This document shows, one piece after another, positions 22,124 to 30,404 of a stretch of DNA of 35,032 nucleotides (positions are counted from its first letter, which is position 1; each line of letters begins with the position of its first letter). The DNA lies in contig CAMBPP010000003.1 of assembly GCA_945869715.1 (NCBI GenBank), positions 1 to 35,032 of the forward strand, given 5' to 3'. Origin of the DNA: Bifidobacterium breve. Lineage in GTDB: Bacteria; Actinomycetota; Acidimicrobiia; Acidimicrobiales; Ilumatobacteraceae. A model generated the notes under the pieces. It searched no databases and was not told the origin of the DNA. It saw nothing but the letters and a program-made list of their open reading frames with translations. A program made the translations under genes and the position numbers.

Positions 22124-23315
22124 ACAGCACTTTCTCTTTCTTTTCGCTGCCGTCGTCATTGGCGCTCTAGGTGGCTTGGTCTCGGCTGCGTTTCTTAGTT
22201 CACTCAATTGGGCAACCACCACTCGCATCAATAGTGAATGGCTCATATTTCTCTTGCCAATTGCTGGCGGAATAGTTGGCTACATTTATTACAAGTGGGG
22301 AAACCCCATCACCGGCGGCACCAGTTTGGTACTCGATGCCATTCATGTTCCTGGGGCAGAAGTTCCGGCCCGCATGGCGCCAATGATTTGGGCAGGAAGC
22401 GTTACCTCACATCTTGTTGGCGCATCGGTGGGTCGTGAAGGTGCCATTGTGCAAATTATTGCCAGCGTGACCGATGCAGTTGCACGCAAAACATCGACGA
22501 GTTACAACATCCGTCGTGTCTTTTTGGTCATTGCTGTATCAGCAGGGTTCGGTGGGCTCTTTGGTGTTCCCTTAGCAGGAGCATTTTTTGGTCTCGAAAT
22601 TCAACGCAATGCGAGTCTGCACAAATCTGCAGTGTTGCCAGCATTTGTAGCAAGCACAGTTGCTTTTTTCACAGTGGAAGCTTGCGGGGTGGAGCACTTC
22701 GCCACACCCAACATTGAAAATCTGCACTTCGGTTGGTCGGTCATTTGGCGTTGCTTGGTGGCATCGTGCATATTTGCACTCATCGCCATTGCTTATATCC
22801 AACTTGAACACCGCATCAAAAATGCAATGGCCCGATTAATTATATTTCCACCACTACGCCCCGTCATTGGCGGCTTCATTATTTTGATTCTCGTTTTGCT
22901 TTCCAGCACTCGCGTGTACCTCGGTATTTCCATCACTCTCTTAGAAAGCGCCCTCACCGGTGCTGCAGGTGTTGCAGCACTTGCATGTTTGTGGAAACTC
23001 ATCTTTACGGTAATTGCACTTGGAACAGGCTTTGTGGGTGGTGAAGTATTTCCGCTTTTCATTATTGGCGCGCTCGCAGGCGCACAGTTTGCACGCGTGA
23101 CTCACGCTTCAGTTCCACTCTTTGCAGTTCTCGGCCTCATTGCGGTTTTTGCTGCTGCGTCGAATACACCTCTCGCCTGCATAGTCATTGGCATTGAGTT
23201 GTTCGGCTGGAATGCACTACCGGTGTATTGCATTGTATGCATTTTGTCTTACGTACTGAGTGGCAAGCACACCATTTACAAACCGTCACCCATTGCGCAA
23301 AATTTAGTCGTGTAA
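22098..23315 (+). CDS. CLC-family anion transporter, resembling the fluoride/proton antiporter subclass
   Basis: This polytopic membrane protein of about 405 residues belongs to the CLC family. The gating-glutamate motif is GASVGREGAIVQ (Glu114). The canonical GSGIP anion motif is absent; the corresponding region reads PITGGTSLVLDAIHVPGAEVP. The usual GIFAP motif is replaced by GFVGGEVFPLFIIGA (314-324 region). From memory, fluoride-exporting CLC-F proteins have GNNLILDEIH and GGEVTPLFFIGA there, so this protein resembles them, although the two Asn are Thr-Ser here. ATG at 22098 overlaps the thiolase end by 26 bases. Its 3' end overlaps recR by 12 bases. Ordinary chloride transport remains possible. 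Confidence 0.85.
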   Translation: MRSLFARSKQHFLFLFAAVVIGALGGLVSAAFLSSLNWATTTRINSEWLIFLLPIAGGIVGYIYYKWGNPITGGTSLVLDAIHVPGAEVPARMAPMIWAGSVTSHLVGASVGREGAIVQIIASVTDAVARKTSTSYNIRRVFLVIAVSAGFGGLFGVPLAGAFFGLEIQRNASLHKSAVLPAFVASTVAFFTVEACGVEHFATPNIENLHFGWSVIWRCLVASCIFALIAIAYIQLEHRIKNAMARLIIFPPLRPVIGGFIILILVLLSSTRVYLGISITLLESALTGAAGVAALACLWKLIFTVIALGTGFVGGEVFPLFIIGALAGAQFARVTHASVPLFAVLGLIAVFAAASNTPLACIVIGIELFGWNALPVYCIVCILSYVLSGKHTIYKPSPIAQNLVV

Positions 23316-23909
23316 AAGTTGGCGGCCTTCAATAGCACGCCCAAGCGTAAGTTCGTCTGCATATTCCAAGTCGCCACCAACAGGAAGCCCACTGGCAATA
23401 CGCGTTACTTTCACTGCAAGAGTTTTCATGGTGCGCGCTAAATACATTGCCGTCACGTCACCCTCAACGGTGGGGTTTGTACACACAATAATTTCTTGCA
23501 CATTTTCTGGCCCAAGGCGGCTCAGCAGTTCTCGAATTTTTAACTGCTCGGGGCCAATACCTTCCATCGGGTGAATTGCACCTTGCAACACGTGATAACG
23601 CCCACGAAAGGCACCAGTCTTTTCAATGGCAACCACATCGCGCGAATCTTCTACAACACACAACACCGTTGAATCGCGCCGTTGGTCTTCACAAATAGGA
23701 CACAAAGTATTTTCTGCAATGTTGAAGCAAATGTCGCAGAACCGTGCTTTTTCTTTTGCATCAGTAATGGAATGTGCAAGTCGATGCACATCCTCACTTG
23801 GTAGTTTCAGCAAATGAAACGCAATGCGCTGTGCCGACTTTGGGCCAATACCGGGTAGTCGACCTAGTTCATCTATGAGTGACTGAACTGGCGGCGTATA
23901 CGCACTCAC
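23304..23909 (-). CDS. recR: Recombination mediator protein RecR
   Basis: RecR acts with RecO and RecF to load RecA on gapped DNA. The 201-residue protein has the helix-hairpin-helix segment LGRLPGIGPKSAQRIAFHLL, a Cys4 zinc finger (Cys58, Cys61, Cys70, Cys73 in CDICFNIAENTLCPIC), and a Toprim domain beginning LCVVEDSRDVVAIEKT and containing GAIHPMEGIGPEQL. The GTG start at 23909 overlaps the dnaX stop as GTGA, giving translational coupling. The ybaB gene that usually sits between dnaX and recR is missing. The 3' end overlaps the convergent CLC gene. Confidence 0.96.
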   Translation of the reverse strand: MSAYTPPVQSLIDELGRLPGIGPKSAQRIAFHLLKLPSEDVHRLAHSITDAKEKARFCDICFNIAENTLCPICEDQRRDSTVLCVVEDSRDVVAIEKTGAFRGRYHVLQGAIHPMEGIGPEQLKIRELLSRLGPENVQEIIVCTNPTVEGDVTAMYLARTMKTLAVKVTRIASGLPVGGDLEYADELTLGRAIEGRQLLHD

Positions 23910-25585
23910 TTATTTTTACCTTCGTTCACCACACGCGTGCCAGGAAATGCTTTTGTAATTTGATCGAGTGGTGACACAACGGGAACAAGTGGCGCATCAA
24001 TCAATTCATTGGGGTCAATATTGTCGTGTGGAACTTCATCAGTTTCAGGCGCTGGTTTACGTGCTTTAGCTAACCGATCGGTTGGGTCTTTTGTAGTTCC
24101 CTCACTCACACCGAGCGTCACGTTTATTGCAACGCCCATTGCCGACTCGTACGCACTAGCAACAACTGCAAGATGATCGGCACAACGTTCTTTATGCACA
24201 GCATTCGGTGCATTCAAGGTAACTGCATCAACTGACGACACTCCAACAACACAGGGGCTGTACAACGCACGCACCAAAGGCTTCAGCGAAGCTAAAACAC
24301 TTGGCCACATTTCGCCAACGGTGCCAACAGGCTTCACTGCAGGTGGCGCACTCGGTGCCTGCGGTCGCGCAATGGGGCCGGTGTTGCCTGTACTTTGCCG
24401 AACTGCTCCACCAAGTTTTGCTCGCCCCGTTGTGGGGTCAACAGGTGGTGGCGTAGCTGGTACCTGTGTAGGTGCAACTGCACCACGTTCCACCAATTTT
24501 TCCAAGCGTTCAATACGCGCAAGCAACGCCGATGAGTCGCCAGATTCTTCAACATGAGAAATACGCACCATTGCTACTTCAAACAAAAGCCGGGCATCGG
24601 GTGCACGGCGCATTTCTACCAACATGTCTCCAAGAACTTCCATGGAGCGCACAATGGCGCCATTGCCCATGCGCTGCGCCCACTGTGCAACGTAGTCAAT
24701 GCGCTCTGCAGGAAGTTGCACAAGTTCGGGAGCCATTTGTGAAAGAAACCCATCGCGCAAGTAACGAATGAGTTCTTCAGATAGCGAACGCGGGTCGCGA
24801 CCTTGCTGCACGGCATACGCAACTGCAGCTAGTGCACGTGCAGGGTCGTTTTCAATAATTGCTTCAATGAATTCGTCGAGGTTGACCGAGTGATCGGCTT
24901 CCCCACCGCTTGCGGCAACAAGTTCAAGTGCCGACAATGTGTCGCGCGCGCTTCCTCCACCTTGCACCAACACTTGTGCAATTGCTTCTGGAGTGACTGA
25001 AAGACCTGCATCGCCAATAACAAATTTGATGTGTTCTTCAAGGTCGTGCATGGGTAGTAAATGAAACTGCAAGTGTTGTGTGCGACTGCGAATGGTTTCA
25101 CTTACTTTTTGCGGATCTGTTGTAGCTAAAACAAACACCACATGGCTTGGTGGTTCTTCCAATGTTTTCAACAATGCTGCTTCGGCGCCCTTAGACAACA
25201 TGTGAACTTCGTCGAGAATGAAAACACGATGCCTCCCTGGGTTACCAAGCGCCGCGTGGTCGATGAGCTCGCGAATGTCGTCGACACCGTTGTTGCTCGC
25301 AGCATCTAGTTCAATGACGTCGTAACTAGTGCCCGCTTCAACGGCAATACAAGAGGGGCACGTGCAGCAAGGTTCGCCTTCAATGGGGGTCTCGCAGTTG
25401 AGCACTTTTGCCAAGATGCGCGCAGTAGAGGTCTTGCCCGTACCACGCGGACCAGAAAAGAGATAGGCCTGACCCTCGCGCTCGTTGATGACTGCATTGC
25501 GCAAGGCGCGCACCACATGGTCTTGCCCGCGCAACTCGCTAAAGCGCCGCGGCCGGTAACGTCGATAGAGCGATTGAACGGCCAT
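23906..25585 (-). CDS. dnaX: DNA polymerase III subunit gamma/tau
   Basis: DnaX is the clamp-loader ATPase of the replicase. With the start at ATG 25585 the protein is 559 residues and begins MAVQSLYRRYRPRRFSELRGQ, the usual N-terminus. Walker A is GPRGTGKTS (45-53), a zinc module uses Cys64, Cys73, Cys76 and Cys79, and Walker B lies in VFILDEVHMLS. The collar domain extends to about residue 360, followed by a Pro/Ala-rich linker and a tau-type C-terminal region. Fifteen in-frame codons upstream are excluded by TAGGCT seven bases before 25585. I saw no obvious slippery heptamer for a short gamma form. It is coupled to recR. Confidence 0.95.
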   Translation of the reverse strand: MAVQSLYRRYRPRRFSELRGQDHVVRALRNAVINEREGQAYLFSGPRGTGKTSTARILAKVLNCETPIEGEPCCTCPSCIAVEAGTSYDVIELDAASNNGVDDIRELIDHAALGNPGRHRVFILDEVHMLSKGAEAALLKTLEEPPSHVVFVLATTDPQKVSETIRSRTQHLQFHLLPMHDLEEHIKFVIGDAGLSVTPEAIAQVLVQGGGSARDTLSALELVAASGGEADHSVNLDEFIEAIIENDPARALAAVAYAVQQGRDPRSLSEELIRYLRDGFLSQMAPELVQLPAERIDYVAQWAQRMGNGAIVRSMEVLGDMLVEMRRAPDARLLFEVAMVRISHVEESGDSSALLARIERLEKLVERGAVAPTQVPATPPPVDPTTGRAKLGGAVRQSTGNTGPIARPQAPSAPPAVKPVGTVGEMWPSVLASLKPLVRALYSPCVVGVSSVDAVTLNAPNAVHKERCADHLAVVASAYESAMGVAINVTLGVSEGTTKDPTDRLAKARKPAPETDEVPHDNIDPNELIDAPLVPVVSPLDQITKAFPGTRVVNEGKNK

Positions 25586-25592
25586 TTCATTG

Positions 25593-25640
25593 AGCCTACC
25601 GAGTAGGTGATATGGCCCTTGGCCTTCCATTGGCTACCGT
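25593..25640. promoter_or_regulatory. Divergent promoter region for dnaX and the CopC/CopD-like gene
   Basis: Minus-strand TAGGCT (25598-25593) lies seven bases before the dnaX ATG. Plus-strand TACCGT (25635-25640) lies nine bases before the ATG at 25650. Confidence 0.45.
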
Positions 25641-25649
25641 CTAGAGATC

Positions 25650-27437
25650 ATGGGCCGTTTTTTGAGGAAGATCATCATTGTGGGGGGCCTCCTCGCCACC
25701 GGTGCCAGCCTCTTTTTCCCAAGCATTTCCCATGCTGCTGGCGATAACACCTTGTCATCATCTAACCCCGCCCCCAGCGAAGTGGTGTCAGTTGCCCCCA
25801 CTCAGTTGCAATTAGTTTTTGTCAACGCTTTCACTAACCCGAAAGACATCGAGCAAATGGGTATTTCACTCGTTTGTAACGGGAACATTGTCAACCTCGG
25901 TGCGGCACAACTTGGCGCCGATATCAAAACGGTCAGCACGCCACTCACCCAGGTTCCTTCCGCCGGCACCTGCACAGTGAGTTGGGCGCTTCCCGACGGC
26001 AGTAGCGGCGCGTACAACTTCACCTCTGCCATTGCATTACCCACTACCTCTACGTCAAGCATTCCTGGCGGCGAAACTCCCATCACGGTTGTTCCGGGCA
26101 CAGCATCAACCGCAAGCACATCGTCGTGGCCACGAGTGGGCGGACCGTTAGGGCTTTTTCGCACCTTGTCGTATGTTCTCATCGGAACCTTGTTCGGCTC
26201 GTTCGCGCTCATACTTTTTGCTTGGCCAGAAGGTGTGGAATACCCAGTATGCAAGCGGTTTTTGCGTGTTACCTGGATCTTTGCAGCCCTTGTTACTTTC
26301 GCCGTTCTTGTATTCACCACCGCTCAACTCACCGGCAAAGGCGTGACGGCATCATTGAGTCCGAACGCCTGGCGCGAACTTACTGAGTCGCTTCCTGGCT
26401 GGGGAATTCTGCTGCGCTGCATTTTTGTTGGAGCCGTTGGGTTTGTTGCCTGGAACCCCGAGCGCATTCTTGACCCAGGTACACAAACACTCAGCATTGC
26501 CTCACTTGTTGCCATGTGCCTTGTCTTCGGACTCGATCGCTCTGGTGGACGCATTGAAGTGCTCGGTTACATCAACGCCGGTCTGCACATGCTCGCTGTT
26601 TCCATGTGGTTTGGTGGGCTAGTTCTCTTAGTGCGAGTTGTGCTCATTGGTTCTGGCGACTCCGACCTCGTACAAGCGGTACGCGGGTTCAGCCGACTTG
26701 CGCCTCGAGCCATTGTTGTTGTTGTTTTTACCGGCATCGTCAGCACTTACCGTTACGACGGCTTCGCCTTGTTGTCCAATGCGCATGGTCGCATCTTGCT
26801 GCTCAAAATTGCAGCCGTTGGTTTCATGACCTACGCCATGTTCACCTCTCGGTTCTTCATCGGATCTCGCCTTGCTCGGGCGAGCACTCTTGAAATGCGC
26901 CCAGCAGCTCACCTGCGCCGTGCTGTGGGTTCACAGGCCGCTGCCGGCGTGGTGGTGCTTGGTCTCACGGCGTGGATGATGTCGACCACACCTATTTATT
27001 TCGACACAAAACCCACCAGTGGTGGCCCGGTGTACGCCTCCGTACAAGACCTGCGCAACGACCGTTTCCACGTGCGTTTCTCGGTCAGCCCCGCCACCGT
27101 GGGGCCAAACCAGGTGCTCATAGAGCTCTTTGAACCCCAGCGCATTCAAGAGTTCACCATTCGCATGACCCCGAAGGCCGATGGCTACGACGGCTATCTC
27201 ATTCGGGTACCTCTCACTCGCCGTGGGGCGGCTCTTTTAGGGGCGAACGGGGAATTCCCGCTCAAGGCCCCTGGTGACTGGACCATTGAAATTAACGGCA
27301 CCAGCACCACCGGAGACCTTGCCCCCTTGGCAGCCACCCTCACCATTGGCGACCCGGCCACCACCACCACCGTGACCTCCATTGCAGCTGTGACAACGGT
27401 TACTACCACCACCACACCGCTCGCCCCCGCCGGTTAA
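25650..27437 (+). CDS. CopC/CopD-type membrane protein with C-terminal YtkA-like domain
   Basis: This 595-residue protein fuses three modules. A signal peptide (cut near SISHA-AGDN, about residue 30) precedes an exported CopC-like beta domain (about 32-130: LSSSNPAPSEVVSVAPTQLQLVF, CTVSWALPDGSSGAYNF). A Thr/Ser linker leads into a CopD-like membrane domain of about eight helices (about 165-450; LHMLAVSMWFGGLVLL matches the CopD HxxxxxxWxGGL region). The tail is a YtkA-like beta domain (about 470-570) and a Thr-rich end. CopC/CopD proteins handle copper uptake, but the mature N-terminal histidine that binds copper in CopC is absent, so copper binding is uncertain. ATG at 25650 lies nine bases after TACCGT. 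Confidence 0.82.
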   Translation: MGRFLRKIIIVGGLLATGASLFFPSISHAAGDNTLSSSNPAPSEVVSVAPTQLQLVFVNAFTNPKDIEQMGISLVCNGNIVNLGAAQLGADIKTVSTPLTQVPSAGTCTVSWALPDGSSGAYNFTSAIALPTTSTSSIPGGETPITVVPGTASTASTSSWPRVGGPLGLFRTLSYVLIGTLFGSFALILFAWPEGVEYPVCKRFLRVTWIFAALVTFAVLVFTTAQLTGKGVTASLSPNAWRELTESLPGWGILLRCIFVGAVGFVAWNPERILDPGTQTLSIASLVAMCLVFGLDRSGGRIEVLGYINAGLHMLAVSMWFGGLVLLVRVVLIGSGDSDLVQAVRGFSRLAPRAIVVVVFTGIVSTYRYDGFALLSNAHGRILLLKIAAVGFMTYAMFTSRFFIGSRLARASTLEMRPAAHLRRAVGSQAAAGVVVLGLTAWMMSTTPIYFDTKPTSGGPVYASVQDLRNDRFHVRFSVSPATVGPNQVLIELFEPQRIQEFTIRMTPKADGYDGYLIRVPLTRRGAALLGANGEFPLKAPGDWTIEINGTSTTGDLAPLAATLTIGDPATTTTVTSIAAVTTVTTTTTPLAPAG

Positions 27438-27471
27438 GCCAACGGGGTGGGATAACCACCGCCTCGCCAAC

Positions 27472-27477
27472 TAGCGT
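27472..27477 (+). promoter_or_regulatory. Probable -10 hexamer (TAGCGT) for the carboxyltransferase operon
   Basis: TAGCGT lies seven bases before the GTG at 27485, in the 47-base gap after the CopC/CopD-like gene. Confidence 0.45.
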
Positions 27478-27484
27478 CTGACGC

Positions 27485-29041
27485 GTGAGTGACAACCCGA
27501 TGACCGCCAAAATTGAAGACCTCCGCGAGCGCAAAGAGGCCGCCTACAACGCCGGCTCTCCTCGCTCTGTTGAGCGCCAGCACGAAAAGGGAAAGATGCT
27601 TGCCCGTGAGCGCATCGACTACTTCCTCGACCCAGGCAGTTTCCATGAACTCGACCTCCTTGCTCGCCACCGCGCACATGCTGCAGGTTTAGAAGAGCGC
27701 CCGTATACCGACGGTGTTATTACCGGTTGGGGAACAGTAGAAGGTCGCAAAATATTTGTGTTCTCACAAGACTTCACCGTTTTCGGTGGGGCACTTGGTG
27801 AAGTGTTCGCTGAAAAAATTCACAAGCTCATGGACCTTGCATTAAAGGTTGGCGCCCCTGTTGTTGGCCTCAACGATGGCGCAGGCGCTCGTATTCAAGA
27901 AGGTGTTGTTTCACTTGCTAGCTACGGCGGCATTTTCTACCGCAACGTTTTGTCGTCAGGTGTTGTTCCACAAATCTCGGTCATTCTTGGCCCTTGCGCC
28001 GGCGGCGCGGTGTACTCACCAGCAATGACCGACTTCATTTTCATGGTGCGCGAAACAAGCCACATGTTTATTACTGGTCCAGACGTTGTAAAAACTGTTA
28101 CAGGTGAAGATGTAACACTTGAACAACTCGGGGGCGCAATGAGCCACGCTTCAAAGAGCGGCGTTGCCACTTTTGTTTCCACCGATGAAAAAGCATGCCT
28201 CGATGATGTGCGCTACTTGTTGTCATTCCTTCCACAAAACAACTTGGAAGACCCGCCAGCACTAGAGAGCAGTGACGACCCCAATCGTTTGTGCCCCATG
28301 TTGCGCGACATTTTGCCTCCATCATCAAACCAACCATACGACATGAAAAAAGTTATTCGTGAAGTATGTGACGACGGCGAATACTTCGAATACTTCCCAT
28401 TCTGGGCAAAGAACATCACTTGTGGATTCTCACGTCTCGATGGTCAAGTAGTTGGCATCGTTGGCAACCAGCCACAAGAGTTTGCAGGTGTTCTCGACAT
28501 TGAATCGTCAGAAAAAGCAGCACGTTTCGTACGAACCTGTGATGCATTCAACATTCCGCTCATCACTTTTGTTGATGTTCCCGGCTTCCTTCCTGGTGTG
28601 AACCAAGAACACGACGGCATCATTCGTCACGGCGCAAAATTGCTCTACGCATATTGCGAATCCACCGTGCCGCGTATTCAAATGATTACTCGTAAGGCTT
28701 ACGGTGGCGCTTATGTGGTCATGAACTCAAAATCAATTGGCGCCGACCTTGCTTATGCATGGCCAACTGCAGAACTTGCAGTAATGGGCCCTCAAGGTGC
28801 AGTTGAAATTGTGTACCGCCGTGAATTGCAACAAGCAGCAGACCCAGTAGCGCGCCGTGCAGAACTGGTGAGCGACTACACCGAAAAGTATGCCAACCCA
28901 TACAACGCTGCAGAGCGTGGGTACATCGACGATGTTATTGACCCAGCAGAAACACGCACTAAGCTCATTGCTGGTTTGAAGATGTTGCAAACAAAGCGCG
29001 CCGAACTTCCTCGTCGCAAACACGGAAACATGCCGCTGTAA
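27485..29041 (+). CDS. Acyl-CoA carboxylase carboxyltransferase (beta) subunit, propionyl-CoA type
   Basis: This subunit moves the carboxyl group from biotin to propionyl-CoA (or acetyl-CoA), forming methylmalonyl-CoA. The 518-residue protein has two crotonase-like halves. Oxyanion holes are formed around GPCAGGAVYSPAMTDFIFMV and RKAYGGAYVVMNSK, with further signatures KGKMLARERIDYFLDPGSFHELD, TVFGGALGEVFAEKI and FVDVPGFLPGVNQEHDGIIRHGAKLLYA. It resembles actinobacterial PccB/AccD5. GTG at 27485 (seven bases after TAGCGT) or ATG at 27500 could start it. An epsilon-like subunit and a CoA-transferase follow on the same strand. The biotin-carrying alpha subunit is not in the window. Propionyl-CoA specificity is inferred from overall resemblance. 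Confidence 0.92.
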   Translation: MSDNPMTAKIEDLRERKEAAYNAGSPRSVERQHEKGKMLARERIDYFLDPGSFHELDLLARHRAHAAGLEERPYTDGVITGWGTVEGRKIFVFSQDFTVFGGALGEVFAEKIHKLMDLALKVGAPVVGLNDGAGARIQEGVVSLASYGGIFYRNVLSSGVVPQISVILGPCAGGAVYSPAMTDFIFMVRETSHMFITGPDVVKTVTGEDVTLEQLGGAMSHASKSGVATFVSTDEKACLDDVRYLLSFLPQNNLEDPPALESSDDPNRLCPMLRDILPPSSNQPYDMKKVIREVCDDGEYFEYFPFWAKNITCGFSRLDGQVVGIVGNQPQEFAGVLDIESSEKAARFVRTCDAFNIPLITFVDVPGFLPGVNQEHDGIIRHGAKLLYAYCESTVPRIQMITRKAYGGAYVVMNSKSIGADLAYAWPTAELAVMGPQGAVEIVYRRELQQAADPVARRAELVSDYTEKYANPYNAAERGYIDDVIDPAETRTKLIAGLKMLQTKRAELPRRKHGNMPL

Positions 29042-29051
29042 GAAAAGCATT

Positions 29052-29249
29052 ATGACCGCTTCATCTTTTTCCATTTCACCGGCACCAACCGATGAAGAGA
29101 CCGCGGCAATTGTTGCTGCCATTGAAGCCAACACCGCAACAGGTGGAATGGTCTCGTCTCCACTGCGCAATCGCGATAGTGCATGGAAGTTCAGTGGCCG
29201 CTGGTGGGCACGTCCGGGCACCGCACGTCGCGATCGCCCCTGGTACTAA
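29052..29249 (+). CDS. Acyl-CoA carboxylase epsilon subunit-like small protein
   Basis: This 65-residue protein directly follows the beta subunit (ten-base gap). Its layout, a helix with PTDEETAAIVAAIEA then a basic-aromatic tail WKFSGRWWARPGTARRDRPWY, resembles the actinobacterial epsilon subunits (ACC_epsilon family) that stabilise and stimulate the alpha-beta carboxylase. The family is short and weakly conserved, so the call rests strongly on position. AGAAAAG before the ATG may be a weak ribosome site. Confidence 0.75.
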   Translation: MTASSFSISPAPTDEETAAIVAAIEANTATGGMVSSPLRNRDSAWKFSGRWWARPGTARRDRPWY

Positions 29250-29260
29250 GCCATTCACAT

Positions 29261-30376
29261 ATGACGCAACTGCCATTAGGCGATATTCGCGTCGTTGATA
29301 TTTCTACGGTTCTTGCCGGGCCAAATTGTGCGCGTTATCTTGCCGATTTCGGCGCCGACGTCATCAAAGTAGAGCGCCCCGACACAGGCGACTCACTGCG
29401 CAACATGGCGTGGCGCGACCCACGTGATGGCACTGGGCTGTGGTGGAAAATGGTGAACCGCAATAAGCGCACCATTGCACTCGATCTGAAAGATGAAGCC
29501 GACTCCGCACTTTTGCTGTCGCTACTCGACGACGCACATGTGTTGGTGGAAAATTTTCGACCAGGCATTTTGGAGCGCCTAGGTCTTGGCCCCGATGTGC
29601 TTCTTGCGCGCAACCCGAAACTCGTTATTGTGCGCGTTACTGGCTTTGGACAAACAGGCCCATATGCACAACGTCCAGGGTTTGCCTCTATTGCCGAATC
29701 GATGAGTGGCCTTGCTGCCATTAGCGGTGAAGAGGGTCGTGCACCACTTCTTCCACCTATTGCTCTCACCGACGAAATCACTGGCCTCGCTGCAGCGTTC
29801 GCCACCATGGTTGCGTTGCATTCAGGTGTTGGCCAAGTTGTTGATGTCAACTTGCTCGAAACCATTTTCCAAATGATGGGCCCACTGCTGAGCGTGTATC
29901 AACTCACTGGCGAACAACAACAACGTTTAGGTTCTGGAATTCCTTACACCGTTCCACGCGGCACCTTTGAATGCTCAGACGGCAAGTGGGTGGGCGTCTC
30001 TGCTTCAAGTGACACAGTTGCTGCTCGCGTGCTCGACATTCTTGGCGTTGCCAACGACCCACGCTTTGCCTCGTTTAACTTGCGCGTAGAGCATCGTCAA
30101 GAACTCAACGAACTTCTCATTACGTGGTGTGCAACGCGCCCACAACAAGAAGTACTACGTGTCTTTGAAGAGGCCGATGCCGCCATTGGCCCCGTGTACG
30201 ACATGGCCGACATTGACCAAGACCCTCATTTTGCAGCACGTGAGATGATTCAACATCTTGAAGGAACACCCATGCAAGGGCTTATTGCGCATCTATCAAA
30301 AACGCCGGGTTCACTGCGTTGGCAAGGCAGAGCTCAAGACGCCGACGGAGAAAGTATTCGCAAAAACGGTTGGTAA
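29261..30376 (+). CDS. Class III CoA-transferase (CaiB/BaiF family)
   Basis: This 371-residue protein has the family's N-terminal IRVVDISTVLAGPNCARYLADFGADVIKVERP, NRNKRTIALDLK and VENFRPGILERLGL. The middle reads VRVTGFGQTGPYAQRPGFASIAESMSGLAA. In formyl-CoA transferase-like members an aspartate follows the Gly-Tyr/Phe here and forms the enzyme-CoA anhydride; this protein has Ala142-Ser143, so the catalytic carboxylate may be missing or supplied nearby. ATG at 29261 follows the epsilon-like gene by 11 bases. Reading further upstream would overlap that gene. The substrate is unknown. In its operon with a carboxylase it could handle a mesaconyl-, succinyl- or malyl-type CoA ester, but that is a guess. 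Confidence 0.88.
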   Translation: MTQLPLGDIRVVDISTVLAGPNCARYLADFGADVIKVERPDTGDSLRNMAWRDPRDGTGLWWKMVNRNKRTIALDLKDEADSALLLSLLDDAHVLVENFRPGILERLGLGPDVLLARNPKLVIVRVTGFGQTGPYAQRPGFASIAESMSGLAAISGEEGRAPLLPPIALTDEITGLAAAFATMVALHSGVGQVVDVNLLETIFQMMGPLLSVYQLTGEQQQRLGSGIPYTVPRGTFECSDGKWVGVSASSDTVAARVLDILGVANDPRFASFNLRVEHRQELNELLITWCATRPQQEVLRVFEEADAAIGPVYDMADIDQDPHFAAREMIQHLEGTPMQGLIAHLSKTPGSLRWQGRAQDADGESIRKNGW

Positions 30377-30404
30377 CTCTCTACAAATTTGGTGTTTAGA
30401 GAGT
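30376..30404. terminator. Bidirectional hairpin terminator between convergent genes
   Basis: ACTCTCTA (30376-30383) and TAGAGAGT (30397-30404) form a perfect eight-base-pair stem with a 13-base loop. It spans the gap between the CoA-transferase stop and the msrA stop. The stem is AT-rich and lacks a U-tract, so its strength is doubtful. Confidence 0.45.

Noticed and set aside
25802..26320. Open frame of 172 codons opposite the CopC/CopD-like gene
   Set aside because: No start context, no domain, and composition expected from antisense reading of a real gene.
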